Below are positions 13,026-26,100 of a stretch of DNA of 64,000 nt, in pieces. Source of the stretch: Echinococcus granulosus (Eukaryota > Platyhelminthes > Cestoda > Cyclophyllidea > Taeniidae). The notes under the pieces were generated by a model. It worked only from the letters and a program-made list of their open reading frames with translations. It was not told the DNA's origin and ran no database searches. The translations under genes were made by a program, and so were the position numbers. The first letter of the stretch is position 1. The number at the start of each line of letters is the position of its first letter. The stretch lies in NCBI RefSeq assembly GCF_000524195.1, contig NW_020170524.1, positions 1-64,000 on the forward strand, given 5' to 3'.

Positions 13026-13939
13026 GGTCTTCCATGGTCCTATAGAAAGAGCATTTTCTCCTGACTAAATGAGTAGATCCAAGTGCCTCTGGAGCTTCTG
13101 ATTTCATGGCGACTTTTAACAGAGATTTTCATAGTTTCAGAACCGACTTGGCTTTACTCCATAAGGTAAAAAAGCCCGAGTTACATCCAATCAGACTCCA
13201 AAATAAGGTCGTGGAGAGCACAGCACAGTCTGCCGTCTTAATAGACTGTACTTCAAAAGTGCATGTAGAATAACCAAACGTGTTTGACAGGCATCGGCAA
13301 CCGGTTATGAGAAGGCAGTATAATGAGCCACTCCGATTATTATGCTCACTTTATCGGACCCCTAATGGAGAGAAGTGGGTTAAAAAATAAAACAAGCCAA
13401 GAAAAAAGTGCACCATCACCAGTCACTGATGTACTACAATCCGCTCATATTCTCAAAGGAGTCATTATCTCTCCTTCAGTGTGTACTCACGCCGTTTCTG
13501 CAACTTCTCATATTTCAGGTCATTTAGAGATATCAGTATGGTTAAACCACATGGACACTTCACTTCATGCAGATTATGCATCCATCTTGGGAGCACGGCC
13601 CTAGAACCACGGTGATAGTCCTCCGGCTCTCCTGGAAGACTTGAAACGTCACAATTAACTCCCTTATTGAAAATAAATTTCAGGGCTAAGATAACGAAAT
13701 TATTCATCAACAGAATGTGGAAGTAAAGTTTTTAGATCTTCAAAAAATGATGACAGAATTAATAAATTTCCAAATTAGTGGATAAACGTCCTCAACTCAT
13801 TAAGGTGTCTTTTCAAACATCTCCGACCCCGTAGACTACTCGTTGCACAATGCACGGAGGAGCAGAAAAAAATTCTTTCATATGCATTCTTCTGTCAGCA
13901 GAGTGAGTAGTAGAAGGAGAATGCGAAATAAGGTCATCT

Positions 13940-14085
13940 AATGTATACATTCATACACACACACATGCATGCACATATGGAGGAGGAGGAAAGGCAGAAG
14001 TAAGGGTGGGGAGCAAGAGAGGAGGATACTAATGTACACATACACACACGCATACATATGGAGAGGAAGAGGGTGTGGAGGGAGA
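13940..14085. repeat. Duplicated CA/GGA simple-sequence block
   Basis: A unit of (CA)n, then ATATGGAG, then a purine-rich run occurs at about 13951-14030 and again at about 14036-14085. The copies are offset by about 80-90 bp and have many small differences. This is ordinary microsatellite/minisatellite DNA. Confidence 0.7.
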
Positions 14086-15784
14086 CATTAATAAGAGACT
14101 GGTTGCAGTATCTGCGGTGTTGATAGTAATAATAATAGTGATTATCTCTTTTTCTTCTTTTTCCCGACCACTATCACAATAGACAGAAAAATGCAGGGGA
14201 CGATGTCTCTTGACATCATAATTAATCATCTTCATTCAGCATCATTGTTTACTTCACTTTCTTTTTTGACTCTGGGAAAGACTCTGGCTTCACTGAGGAG
14301 AAAAAACGCAACATACGGATAAATTGAAGAGACGGCAAACAAACAAGAACACACGCATACCTAGGCTTCGTGCCTATTGCTGCAAAATAAGTGCATATAT
14401 GTTGACACGCGAGCGCACGCGACACACGTGTCACCTGTCCGATATAAGTGGAATATAGGGATTGGGAGAAAATGGATTTTATCTCGTGTCAGCAAGGCGT
14501 ATTTGAAGGGAAAGGGGAAGGGATGGCGGGAACGAGGAGGAACAGGGTGAGTATCGATTTTTCAAGCGGATCTGCCGTCGTTCCTTTGATAGAAGAGAAC
14601 GTAGGCCTCTGATGATACGGCTTCGGTTTTTCGGATTGGCCTCACTCTATAAAATTAGGAACGACGCATTAAAGATTCCCGACATGATGAAATGTCAAGA
14701 GGACATTGACGTATGGTATTGAAAATTAAGTTGTCGGCACCGAAACTGTCAGTATGGTACGAAAGGTATCTCAATGCCTCCATTCCGGTGGTCCCGGGAT
14801 TAAATATTGCCTAAACGTTGCCAAATTTTTGTGCTTAAAAGTGAATTTTTTTTAGAAAAGAGTTTAAATCCTGCTGGGAGGATCTGACTAGTTGTGAAAC
14901 AGAGTGGAAAAAGAGGGTTTACTAAACTCTAAATCGAGTGTTGATTAAAGGTGGTGTACCGCTGTTTAATCACCACATTATTCTAAAAAGAAGGAAGGAC
15001 TCTCTAGCTGTTCTGATCATAACCTCTCTCCCCACACAGACTAATGCATTTGTGGCATCGTCACGATGATTACTGACAATAAGAGAGACACAATGAGGGA
15101 AATCTTATGACAAAGAAATAATTACTTAATAAAATAGTATCAAAGTCAAATAGTCGCTTTATTAAACTAGCTCGGGTCATGTGTCACAATCTACTAGCAT
15201 GCAACCATCGAAATTTGAAAGATCGGTTGACCTCCACTTGTGTACCTTCTCATGCGTCTCTTGCGGTCTAAATGGAAGAAACGGTTACCCAGTGGTATTA
15301 AATCTGCTTAATAAAAAGGAGCTATTGTCACTCCACTTCTGCAGTCCGTCTATCGGCTCAGTTTATCACATTTCGGACAATGCCCTGGGAATCCGGAGTA
15401 GTAGCTAATTGCAGGTCTTAACGTGGATTTGTTGGTTCCATTTGTTGTTTCCTCTAGAACCTCTTCTGTTTGAAAATAACCAAATGATAGGTCCGAAACA
15501 AAGTGATTAATAAATGGGAAAAGTGGGCCAAATAAACATTCTAGAAGGGACCTTCATATGGCACTTCAGTAGCCCGTACCCTCACTCTTCACACAAAACA
15601 CTTTGGCTTGATGAAACAAGAATTAAAAAACTTATCTTACTCATCTCTGCTTCTGTTTCACATCCATTTCTTAATGGTCTACACTATTTCATAAATGACT
15701 GACTAATGCTACTACCAAGAAAAGGTGATCATTTTATTAGGAGCACGGAGTAATATCATAAGGAGAACATAGAGGATAAGACTG

Positions 15785-15905
15785 AGAAGGAGGTGAGGTG
15801 CTATTTCCTACCTTCTCTTTCTCCTCTCATCTTAAAATGCGGTAATAAAAACTTCGCGAAGACAAGTTTTGCAGCGCAAGTTACGTGGTGAATAAATTCT
15901 TGTAA
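15785..15905. repeat. Dispersed repeat family B, copy 3
   Basis: Shares with 8685-8870 the CTCTTTCTCCTCTCATC block, an AAAATG segment and the GACAAGTTTTGCAGCGCAAG segment, in the same order and orientation. Confidence 0.5.
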
Positions 15906-17106
15906 ATAAGTTGGTCTGCATTTTATCCCACGCACATACAGGCAAGATAGTCTTGTGGGATGGGCGGGATGAGATGGTGCGTGTCTTAGGTATGCAAGCG
16001 GGTGGGCAAGTGGGTAGGTATTAAGGGCGGCATAGGATACGGTCATATTCCTTCAGTTAGTCGGTAAACAATAAGTAAATGGCGCGTTTTCATGAAGCAC
16101 AGGTAAAGTGTGAGGAAAAAACCGGTAGACTTTGAAGGTTGCTCTCATTTTCTAATGCACAAGACATTTTTTGCAGAAGCTTCCGCGATCTCCTCTCCAC
16201 ATGTGATGTAAATGTAAGTAAGCTGTCTCCCCATCACCAAGCCTGATCGTCACCATTCCCTTTTCTGGCAGGTTAATCCACACATTTTTTTATATCAATC
16301 CGCACCCTCAAATGATAATATGAATTTGTTGAGAAGTTTTATCAGCATGTGAAGTGAGTTGATCCCCAATTGAGTCCATCATATTTATCTGGCAGCGTAT
16401 GACATCAGAGGTGCAAAATAAGGAGATATAAAAGATCGTAATAAAGTGTACTGTAATCAAGAGGCCAATGCAAATCTATCCATTTTAATGCTGATGAACA
16501 ACCAAGTGTATTTTGCAAGTTAGTGAAACGAGATATTAAAAACCGCTCAAAATCTTTTGGCTAACTTGATAATTCCCACAAAATCACATTCTTTGTTATT
16601 TCTCTTCTTCTTTCTTACTTTCCACAGCAGCTGTCATGAATGTCAAGTCATTTTGGGAACAAATTTCAGTGACACACTGTCAATTCAGGTTTTTACGCCG
16701 CAGAAAGAAGTTGCTTTTGAAACAGAATAAGCAGGCATCTTCTCCTTTTATATCTATTTTGTAATCACCAAAAATAGAAAGTCATTAAACTTCGATTCCT
16801 CGGGTGGTCTAGTGTCAAATCAGTAATGTTTTCGGAAAAAGCCTCAGCTCTCCCTAGAGAAAAGAGCTGAGAAAAAAGCTATTACAATGTTAATCGGCTA
16901 GAGTTATTATCCACTGGTATCAATAGAATTCAAATTCACTTGTGACTGCTAGAGGTGAAGATGGTATAAATTTGTCATTCAAGAAATTTGTTTCCATCAG
17001 AAGTACAACAAAAGTTAAAGGAATATTTCGAGAAGGTATACGTAGGAGATGATCTCGCTCATAAAGAATCCACATCTCGCCGATTCACAACCTGCTTATA
17101 ATTAAC

Positions 17107-20100
17107 TTAATAATGAAGATAGAAAAGAGTCGCCAAGAAGGTTATGGCAAGGCTGACCCACCTTGTGTCGTTAAATTCAAACCACGTGCCGAGTTTGGGA
17201 TGCAAGCAGGAGGCGGTGTAGTGGCCACCGAATACGCTACCACTGTGGTTTGACACCGCATAGAGACGATAGGAAGCATTCGTCTCGGGAGCTATAGTAA
17301 AAAAAAGCAAAACAATATAGAGAAGTAAAGCAAAACGTGCCTCAAAACACAGCTGACTACCTCACCCAGAACGCACCAAACTATTAGCATCTCATCAATG
17401 CCTTGCCTACATGTAGTATGTCAAGTAGACTCTTCAAGTCTGCTTCTATGATGAAACATGATTTCAATAAATTCTTTCACTTTCAGTATTGGAGGAAATT
17501 TGCCAAAAAATTTAATATCAAAAAGTGAATAAGAATATTAATTGGAAGTCAGGAATCTAATCATTCATGGATCTATGGAAAACACTGATTTCAATAATTA
17601 AGGAGAGATCAATCTTCAATCTTTTGACGAGAGCAAGAGGCTCCAACTTACAACAATACGCAGCATAACGATTAAGGTCGAGGTGTTCGATGGGGTAGTC
17701 GATGAATGTGGTGAGTTTGGAGCGCGATCGTTCCCCAGAGAAGCGTTTGAAGTCTACGCCGATGTGGAGTTTAGGCAAACCACTCCAATTACTGTCCCAA
17801 ACATTGATTCATGCTATTAACCGTAAATCACACTCCGCATCAGGACAGAAACTCGCCTGGAATCTGCTTACTAATTGAAAGTGACAGTAGAATTTAAGAG
17901 TGCCGAAATTTCCTAACCAGGTTAATGGCATTAATGATATTGAATGACGCGCTAGTGTAAGAAACATTCCTGGTGGTTCAACATCCGAGCTGACCTTAAG
18001 GGTAGTAGAACAGTAGATGTAGTGAATCAAGTGCTTCTCTTGGCCTTCTCTATGGTACAATCAACCTTCCTGTCTGTGTTCATATATGTGAACAAATTTT
18101 GTACTGAAATAGACGATCAGTAGCGCGGTACACCTTCCACCCTTATAAAACACACACTACCAAAGTATTTCGAAATTGCACAAAATTAGATTCGTTGATG
18201 GACTAACGAGGAAGCTGAACGACGCGTATCCATCAAGAATTTTGAGTGATGGCTGAAAACCTTGACTCATACCTGCTACTGAAATGATTAATGAGTAGTT
18301 TAACAGGATTAGAGCTGGATAAATTAATCCGGATTCAAGACTCCCTTCGTCTGGAAAGATGGTATGACAATAGCTGTACCATCTCTAACTCATTGCGAAC
18401 AAAAAGGACATAATTAAAGCTGATTGGTGAAAAGGATACGAATCACCAGAATCTTGGGGAATCGTTGGATGGAGAGGCTTTTGCGACACGGCTGCCGACG
18501 TTTACACCCGCTGCAAGTCTACACAAAAGGAGGAGAGAGAACAGAAAAGAGTTGTGTTTTGTAGAATGCAGTAAAATGGCAAGTATCGTGCTGTTATTGA
18601 ACACATACGTACAAAGCATTATTGTTTGCAGACGCAGGTGAGTGTTCACCAATAAACAGGGACAGACAAACAGACAGATAAACAGACAGGTTAATGGAAG
18701 AACAGACGGACAGGCAACCATCGTGGCTAGCATGTGGCGTAAAACCAGGCTCTTCTCGGTAACTTTCCTTCTTTTATTTGCTAAACTAATGCTTTGAACG
18801 CACACAAAGTGATCATTTACCCTACTCGAGTGAGTTATCCGGAGGTTCACTATCAATAACTAGACACTGAACGTACAAAGCATACAGGCAATCAGGAATC
18901 AGAGGATGAGCTCGGACCAACTTAGGAAAGGTATGAATTTAAAAATTAGCCACAAAACGCATTTCTCAAACTTTAAGGGGATCAATTTGAATTAGGTTTT
19001 AATTTGTCAGTAAGAGGGTATGTTCGGTGTTGGTCCGGATAAAAAAGTAGTTGTTTAGACTGAGTTATAAATCCGAGCAGATACTTTATCAATAGCGTGT
19101 AAAAATGATAGAAAATTTTGCTGTGAGACAGATCAGGAAAACTTTCACTTCTCTGCATAACTAGTTAAGGAGCGTATAATTTATTCTGCCTTCTACATTG
19201 AATAGTGCAAAGATGCAAGGTGTAACCGAGACCTCAGGTATGTACCTCACTCCACTACACTATGGCCTCGTGGTAATGATGGCAGTGGTGCGATGAGATA
19301 TGCTAACCTTTGCACGCACGCACGCACGCAAATGACCTGACGCGATGGACAAAACGCTATTGTGTCCGTTTGCATGCGCATACTTCAGCGCTGGCGTGAG
19401 TCTGGGTAAGGCTGGTGGATGGTGAAGGGACGAGAAATGCCAAGGTGATGCGCAGCCTGTATACCTCTGGCAATTTCCGGCTGCGCAATTACGTGGCCTC
19501 GGGATTATTGGGTGATTGGATAGGCGAGGAGAGGGAGAGAGTGAGAGAGGGAAAGAGGCAACCCAGCACATGCGCTAACTACCACGCTGTGTATGCTAGT
19601 ACCGGTACTGTTACTACAGCCAATATACATTTTCGATTGACTGCGATATCCAGACATTGTAGCTGTTACTTTCTTATTCACAAAGTGCCGACAATTTACC
19701 GACATACACAGGAGTGAGACTCGTCTGTCTCGTTTCGTTTCAGGCCTTAACCACACCAAAATTCGAATTACAAACTCAGAGGAATAAAACAGTTCCATTG
19801 CATTTTATAGTCAGATAATATCAGTCTCCGACGGAGGTAATATGCCATGGAAAGTAAACTATTCTCACAAAATAAATTTTCTCATTCAAATATGTTTGCA
19901 GGGCTAGTTCAGTAGAAGCGACGATTACTTTCATAAGATTATAACTATAGGGGGGTTTTCGTTAGTGTCTCCATAATTCTGCCCATTCGATGATTTGGCA
20001 ATAATAAAATTCTTACGGAATTGAGGCACGACGATGAGTCAACTAGCAGGGTATTCATCTGATGAATTGAGAAGTACTTTTTACGATTACTTCATTCAAA

Positions 20101-23100
20101 AATGTCAAATTGTTGCAAATAAAAGCCATTTCATGTAATCACACCTACTGCCCTCTCAAAGCTAAAGAATATACGAAAAATAATATGGATATATTTTGTG
20201 AATAATGATATGGTTCAAATAAAATGAAAATGATGGAACGGATAGTTGTACCGTCTTCCGATAGCTTTTTGAAATGGATGAAGTCAGTAGTTCACGCGAG
20301 TACCATAAGGAGACATGGTGTAGCTTGAATTCTTGGAAGCAGAATGGAGATTTAGCATGATGACATGCTTACGTAAAGATCAAAGACTGCAAGGATTATA
20401 TAATCAACTCGACCCATCAGATTTGTGGTCTATACCAAAATAGGGATGTTACAGAATGCTTGATCTAGAAATTTCATCCAATGTAGTAGTCAGTCGCCCC
20501 ACATTTGGCATCTCTAAAGCTTTCGCCATTTCTTGTGCTGAGTAAGCAAATCGGTTAAGATAATGTGTTTCCATTAATCATCTAAAATTCGGAGGGTTTA
20601 TAGGCAAGGTATAGCCAAACAGGGCCTCACAAAATAAGCAGTGTTAGCAGGAGAAACAGTAGCTTACAGTCTACTCAATGTAATTTTTCTTGCAAGTATA
20701 CGTGCACGGTGAGGGAAGTAAACGACACAATTGAAGGCAGTGTTGACGGTAGTAGCAACGATGAGAATGACAACAACACGCAAAACTATCAGTAAATAAA
20801 ATACTGTTGTCAAAACACAGTGGCCGAACTCACAGGCAGCGCACTGGTGTGTCGATGCACCTGACAAAGGGAAATGCGAATGCGTGGTTGGTAGAGGGAA
20901 AGAGGGAGTAGACACATGCGGTTTAGTGAATGACACAAAACCAAATGCGATGGAATGAAGAAGGGGAATGAGAGAGGGAGAGGTGCGAATAAAGAAATTG
21001 GATTTCTAACTTACTGGCTGTTCAGCACCATCCAGAATCTCATTAGAGGTGAAGAGATCGAAACAGTTGTGAATGTCCACCTCGCTACCCTGTAATTAAA
21101 TAAATCCCTTTTTACAGAATAGAGGAATAGACGGCAATCGGACACGCGGTAGGTGTTTTTAGGCTATCCTATTCCCTCTCAGCACATCATAACGCCGGAG
21201 ACAATCGGGCGGGCAAGCTGACAGGTGCGCGGATTTTCCACGTGATATCCACCATCACAGTGGAGGTTTTCTTGTGCACCTCTTCTAATATTTGCACTTT
21301 TCCTTATTCAAGCTTTGCCTGCATTCAAAGGAGGTCACGTCTGCAGGGACATTTTTGACAATAAAGGTACTACTTTCCATCTCCTTAATTCTTGGTGCAT
21401 TCAAATGAAATGCTCTGGCAAAAAAAGTAGCCAATTTTTCCAAATGATTTTTTCCAATAAAAACGTTATATTACTGAATTGCAGCGTTTTGCGATCCAAC
21501 TTGGAAACGGATAGGGTTGATCAACTAAAATAACCTATCATATGATAGCTTGCAGTTGAAAATCATAAATACAAGCTGACAAGATGTCAGAGCAAATACC
21601 GTATTTTTAGGAACCAGGTTTGAATTTGAATGTTTTAAAGTAAAGAAAAAGGGTGAATTCAATCTGAGGCGTGACCACTCCAAGCTGTCCCCAAACACAA
21701 ATTGCAAAACTTCGTGATTTGTTAGATGTCAAGTGAACAATCGAAAACTGTTCACTTGACATGCGTATAGAAAAAATAAAACTTCGTATTCCCAGAACAA
21801 ACTGATTCATTACACAGTCGAAAAGTTACTTTTTCAAATAAAGGGAAAAGAATAGTGGAAGACTGCGAATGCGAAGGCGTCATTTAAATGACTATTTCGT
21901 AAAACTGTTCAAAGTGAACTTGGATAACTGGTAGAAAGGGTCTAAAATATCACTTTGGTTACCACTGGACTGACTAGTAGAGGAAAAGAAGGGACGAACT
22001 CCTAAAATGTATGCGTATGAATTATTCGTGTCAAGTGTCCTATTTGATGTTTTCCAAACAAATTTCACCTTAAATCCACACAAGGAACAGTACTTATGGG
22101 AAGGTCTAATCTTCCGAGTTGGTTAATCACCATCCTACTCGCAATATCCATCACATCTGTGTGTAGTTAAACAATACCATCAATTTAGCCCAATTTAGGA
22201 AAATTATTTGCTCACACATTTGGGAAATGTTTTACTTTCTTTTCTATTTCAAGCAAATCGTACATCAAAAAGATGTGAGGAGCAGTTATTTATGATTTTT
22301 GTTTTATTTTTGGAAAAAAGTGTAGAGGATACATAGCAAGGCATGGAAAGAAAGGCAAATGGGTGCATGCTATGGTTGCTGAGAATGGGCCAAAAGCCAA
22401 GCCACATGCAAGTGCAACCGCGAACAAATAGGTGGTTGTGGAGGATAATTCTTTCATCCATTTTGTCCCTTTTAACTTGTAGGCTGTGCCTTTGCCTTTA
22501 TAACTTGACACTGGGTTCAATAACCTGTCGCTTTACCAAAAAATCCCCAAAAGCCTTAGACGAGCTTTTGTGGACTGAAAAGTAGCTCGGAATAAAGGCA
22601 AAGGTTATGAATATGTTGACATTTTCTAGTTCAGGCCAACCCTGAAGCATGGCACACCTCCTAAGTTATTGAGATGAATGAGAAAAGTGCACCCTTCGGG
22701 CGAATCGAGCCACAAAATTCGTTAGGGCCGACAATCATTTCCCAATCATAAAATTTGTACTCCAATTTGTTAATTTGAATTAAAGGGTAGCAATGCAATC
22801 ATCAATTTAAAAGAGTATGCGGAAGACGCTGAACATTCCAGAGGATAAAAGAACAGACATTGTATCAAATTAGCAGAAATTTATATTGAAGTAGTATTTA
22901 ATATTTTAATGAGAAAGCAAGAGCGAACCCACCCGAGGAATAGGAAGACTGAGATCCCAAAAGGGATCGAAAGTGGTCGACTTGTGACCGCAGGACATGC
23001 ACTCTAGTGTGCTCATCAACTGACCAAGGAATAGATCTACAATCAGAAGGATAAAATCTACTCAAGAAGGCAAGAAATCCGAGGTAAAAATCGCGGCCGT

Positions 23101-26100
23101 ATCGATGTTCACCTGCAATGATGCTATCGTCAATCCGTTTGTAGCGCTGCCAGTAAAGTGCTGCCTTCTTTGAGTCCCTGAAAGCCGCAACATCAAATGC
23201 ATCAGTATGTCTTAAGATTCCAAGTTTTGCAAAATTTGTGTAACTACTTTTTGAACAGTACAAAAGCGGGATATGGTAAAACACAAAAGAAGATCACTGA
23301 AAAAGACACAGAAGAATGAAATACTTAACAAGGGATAAAAACAGAGACATTATTCAGACTATTTTAAAATTGACAAGTAATTCATGGGTGTGTAGACGAA
23401 GTGTTAACAAAACAGCAATAATTCTGGCAGATTTTATAGAGGATACGTGACCCAACTTAGTCCACAAAGAGAAGGTCAGTTCCGTTTAAACGTACCAACA
23501 CAAATGATAATTCAACTAAATGGTCATGTTTTTATTTCCATTTGTTTATACGTCATCATAGGTCCAGACAAACACCTCCAATTTGAGTGTTATGGTAAAT
23601 TTTTCAGGACTCTAAAGTAAACCCAAACAAATTCCACAGAGATTGCAGGGTAAATCCAAATTTCCATGTAAAACTCATGTGGCTTTCCTTTAATGATTGA
23701 ACTCTGAAGTAGACACGATACTACTTCGCGAAATACAGCTAAGATAAGTGGCTGCGCTTCGACCTTGAAGTCACAACAACGAACCGTTACGGTAATTTTT
23801 TTTAAAACAGGCAAAGTGTTGGAAACTAGTGGGCTATTGGATCTTGAGAAAAAAAACGTAACAGACTATGCACGCAAATGTGCCTATAGGCATGTGTACG
23901 CATGTGCGCAAGTAGGAATAATTTGGCACAGGTGCCATTTGGACGCCACCTCGTATATGGCAGACAAAATCGCCGTGAAACAGAAAAAAACGGAAGCGTA
24001 AAGATACGAGAAACAGAAGTCGCATTCACCGTGCTCCTCTACTAATCCTATTTCAGCACGGTTGGGGTAGGCAAATATGCCGAAGCTTGCGTACACGTGC
24101 CCATGTGTACACGTGATGCCTGTGACCAATCAAGACGCAAAACAAGGTAACCAATAGGGGAAAAGGAGGACTTGGAAAACATATCGCCTCAATGTAGGCA
24201 AGGGAGCGAAGTCCTTACTGGAGTTCACTTGAAATGTTAGCCAAAACAAGGGCGTTATACTAAGCTGGTGGATTTGAAATGTCGGCACGCTTTTTCCATA
24301 CTTATACATCTTTTGTACACCTGGTGGTATCACGTGATGCAAATGTGCTGATTTTAGTGCAACCAAAAGCATGCATATTCATCGCCTTGTAAAATGGCAA
24401 ATCATTTTGCACAAGACTTATGAATATCGAGAATATTATGCCTGATTTAGGGATGTATCGCAGGTAGTTAAGCAATAAGTAAAGAAGCTGGTCAATAGAT
24501 GTTTGGGTATTTTTGTCTGGTCTGGTAACTACACTATGCTACGGGGCAACAGGAAAGAGAATCATCCAAATCTCAACAGGAAGTTAGAAGTAGAGGTAGT
24601 ACCATAACTTTTGATGCTAGCTCCAAATATACTGATGCCTCAGCTGCGGCGATGCTATTTTAAAAAGTGCTTTGAAGTTATTTGCAAGGACCGTCATATT
24701 TCGAGTCCTTTCGGTGATTTTAAAGTCCGTAAAATGACCCATTTTAAGTAGGGAGAAAATTATTTGAAATTAGTGTCAATATATTGGTCAAGTTTTGTAT
24801 CCTTCGCTGAGGTGCCCGACCGCGTTTAGATATTTACAGTGACATTAATTAATTATCCACAGTGTAGAGTTTACAACATAATTAAGGGAATCGTAAATAC
24901 AATTTATGGTCATGAAGTCTGTCCAACAAAAAATTCGTCAATTGCTCCATCCGCTAAACGACTTACGTGAGTTGAAAAGCAAGCAATGTTTTATCGGGTA
25001 GAGTTTAAACTCAACTTTGTCCAGGCAAGTTTCGTCAAAATTGAAAATGACCGAAAGCACATTAAAATTTCCTTTTGAGTATTCATAGTTAACTGACTCA
25101 CGGCATTCGATCCTCCTTGTCGTAGTCAGGAATTTCTGAGGGTGGCCGTTTAGTCACACGATTGACATCTTCGTGAAGACCCTGAACGAGGTAGCGGAGA
25201 AATTCCTGGGCGTCTTGCTGACTTCAAAAAAAGTGGATGATGAGGATATTTAAAGACGGCCAGCGAAAAGGAGAAGGTAAGGCGACCTACGCGTAGCCCA
25301 TGAAACGCGGCGCGAACTTTTGCACTTGCGACCTGAAGCGCTGCGGACTGACATAGGCGATGGTGGAACTAGACGGCGTCCACATCTGACGCATCAAATC
25401 CGCGTAGGCTGCAATTCAGAAGTGTGTACATATTTATGCAGTATTCTCTTTCAAATGGGCAGAGGAAAGGAAGTCACCATTTTAGCGATCTATTCCATCA
25501 CAGAATGTGAAGAATATAAGGACTTTTAGCACTCATTTAAGCTTGGAAATAAAGCACATGATCGTTCTTAACCAGGAAAGTACATAGAAGTGATTCGATT
25601 CACGTTTTTGAAGTTGGAGGGCTGTCACGAATTTTAAGATTCAGGTGAACCGAAATAGGACCGACGCCAAATAACTGATGTCCGATGTAAAGATATTTGA
25701 ACTTCTGTGATTTCTCTGAATGATAAGAGCATTGAAATGCCCCATACACAAAACAGTAGATGAACGAGTCTGATGCTAACACGATCCAAGAAATAGGGTT
25801 TAGAAAAATGCAAAAAAAGGATCTCAGGGTTGCCTCGCGCGTAAGAAATAATACCGTCTTGTGAAGTACACCTCTAAGTGAATTGCCAAGGTGACCTCAA
25901 ACTAGTTAATGCGGGATGATCTATGGCACTTAAATAATGCATAAATACCCCCAGCTCAAGGCAATTATTCCGAAAGGTCACGTGCCTCATCAGTGGCTTC
26001 CGTAAAGCAGTAGTTCTTTCAGAATACTAGACCATTACACTGAATCTATGACCTCCCTGTTTAATTCACTAAACAAAGAACTTGGGCACTGCATTGTTAT

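Larger units (their letters stand above)
7092..17106. other. 10-kb gene-poor, repeat-rich interval
   Basis: I find no exon chain or known domain on either strand here. Uninterrupted stretches of about 90-145 codons occur (for example 7358-7792 + and 10882-11202 +), but none shows a recognisable motif or flanking splice pattern. Diverged repeats recur at about 8690, 12910 and 15785, and there is simple sequence near 13.95-14.08 kb. Best read as old, fragmented transposon sequence between the endostatin gene and the tail of the USP gene. Confidence 0.6.

Noticed and set aside
16798..16870. tRNA-like start (TCCTCGGGTGGTCTAGTG)
   Set aside because: No acceptor stem, anticodon arm or T-loop can be completed downstream.
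18443..18856. 137-codon minus-strand frame with hydrophobic Cys/Leu stretches
   Set aside because: Much of it is translation of the CAGA tandem tract inside a USP intron.
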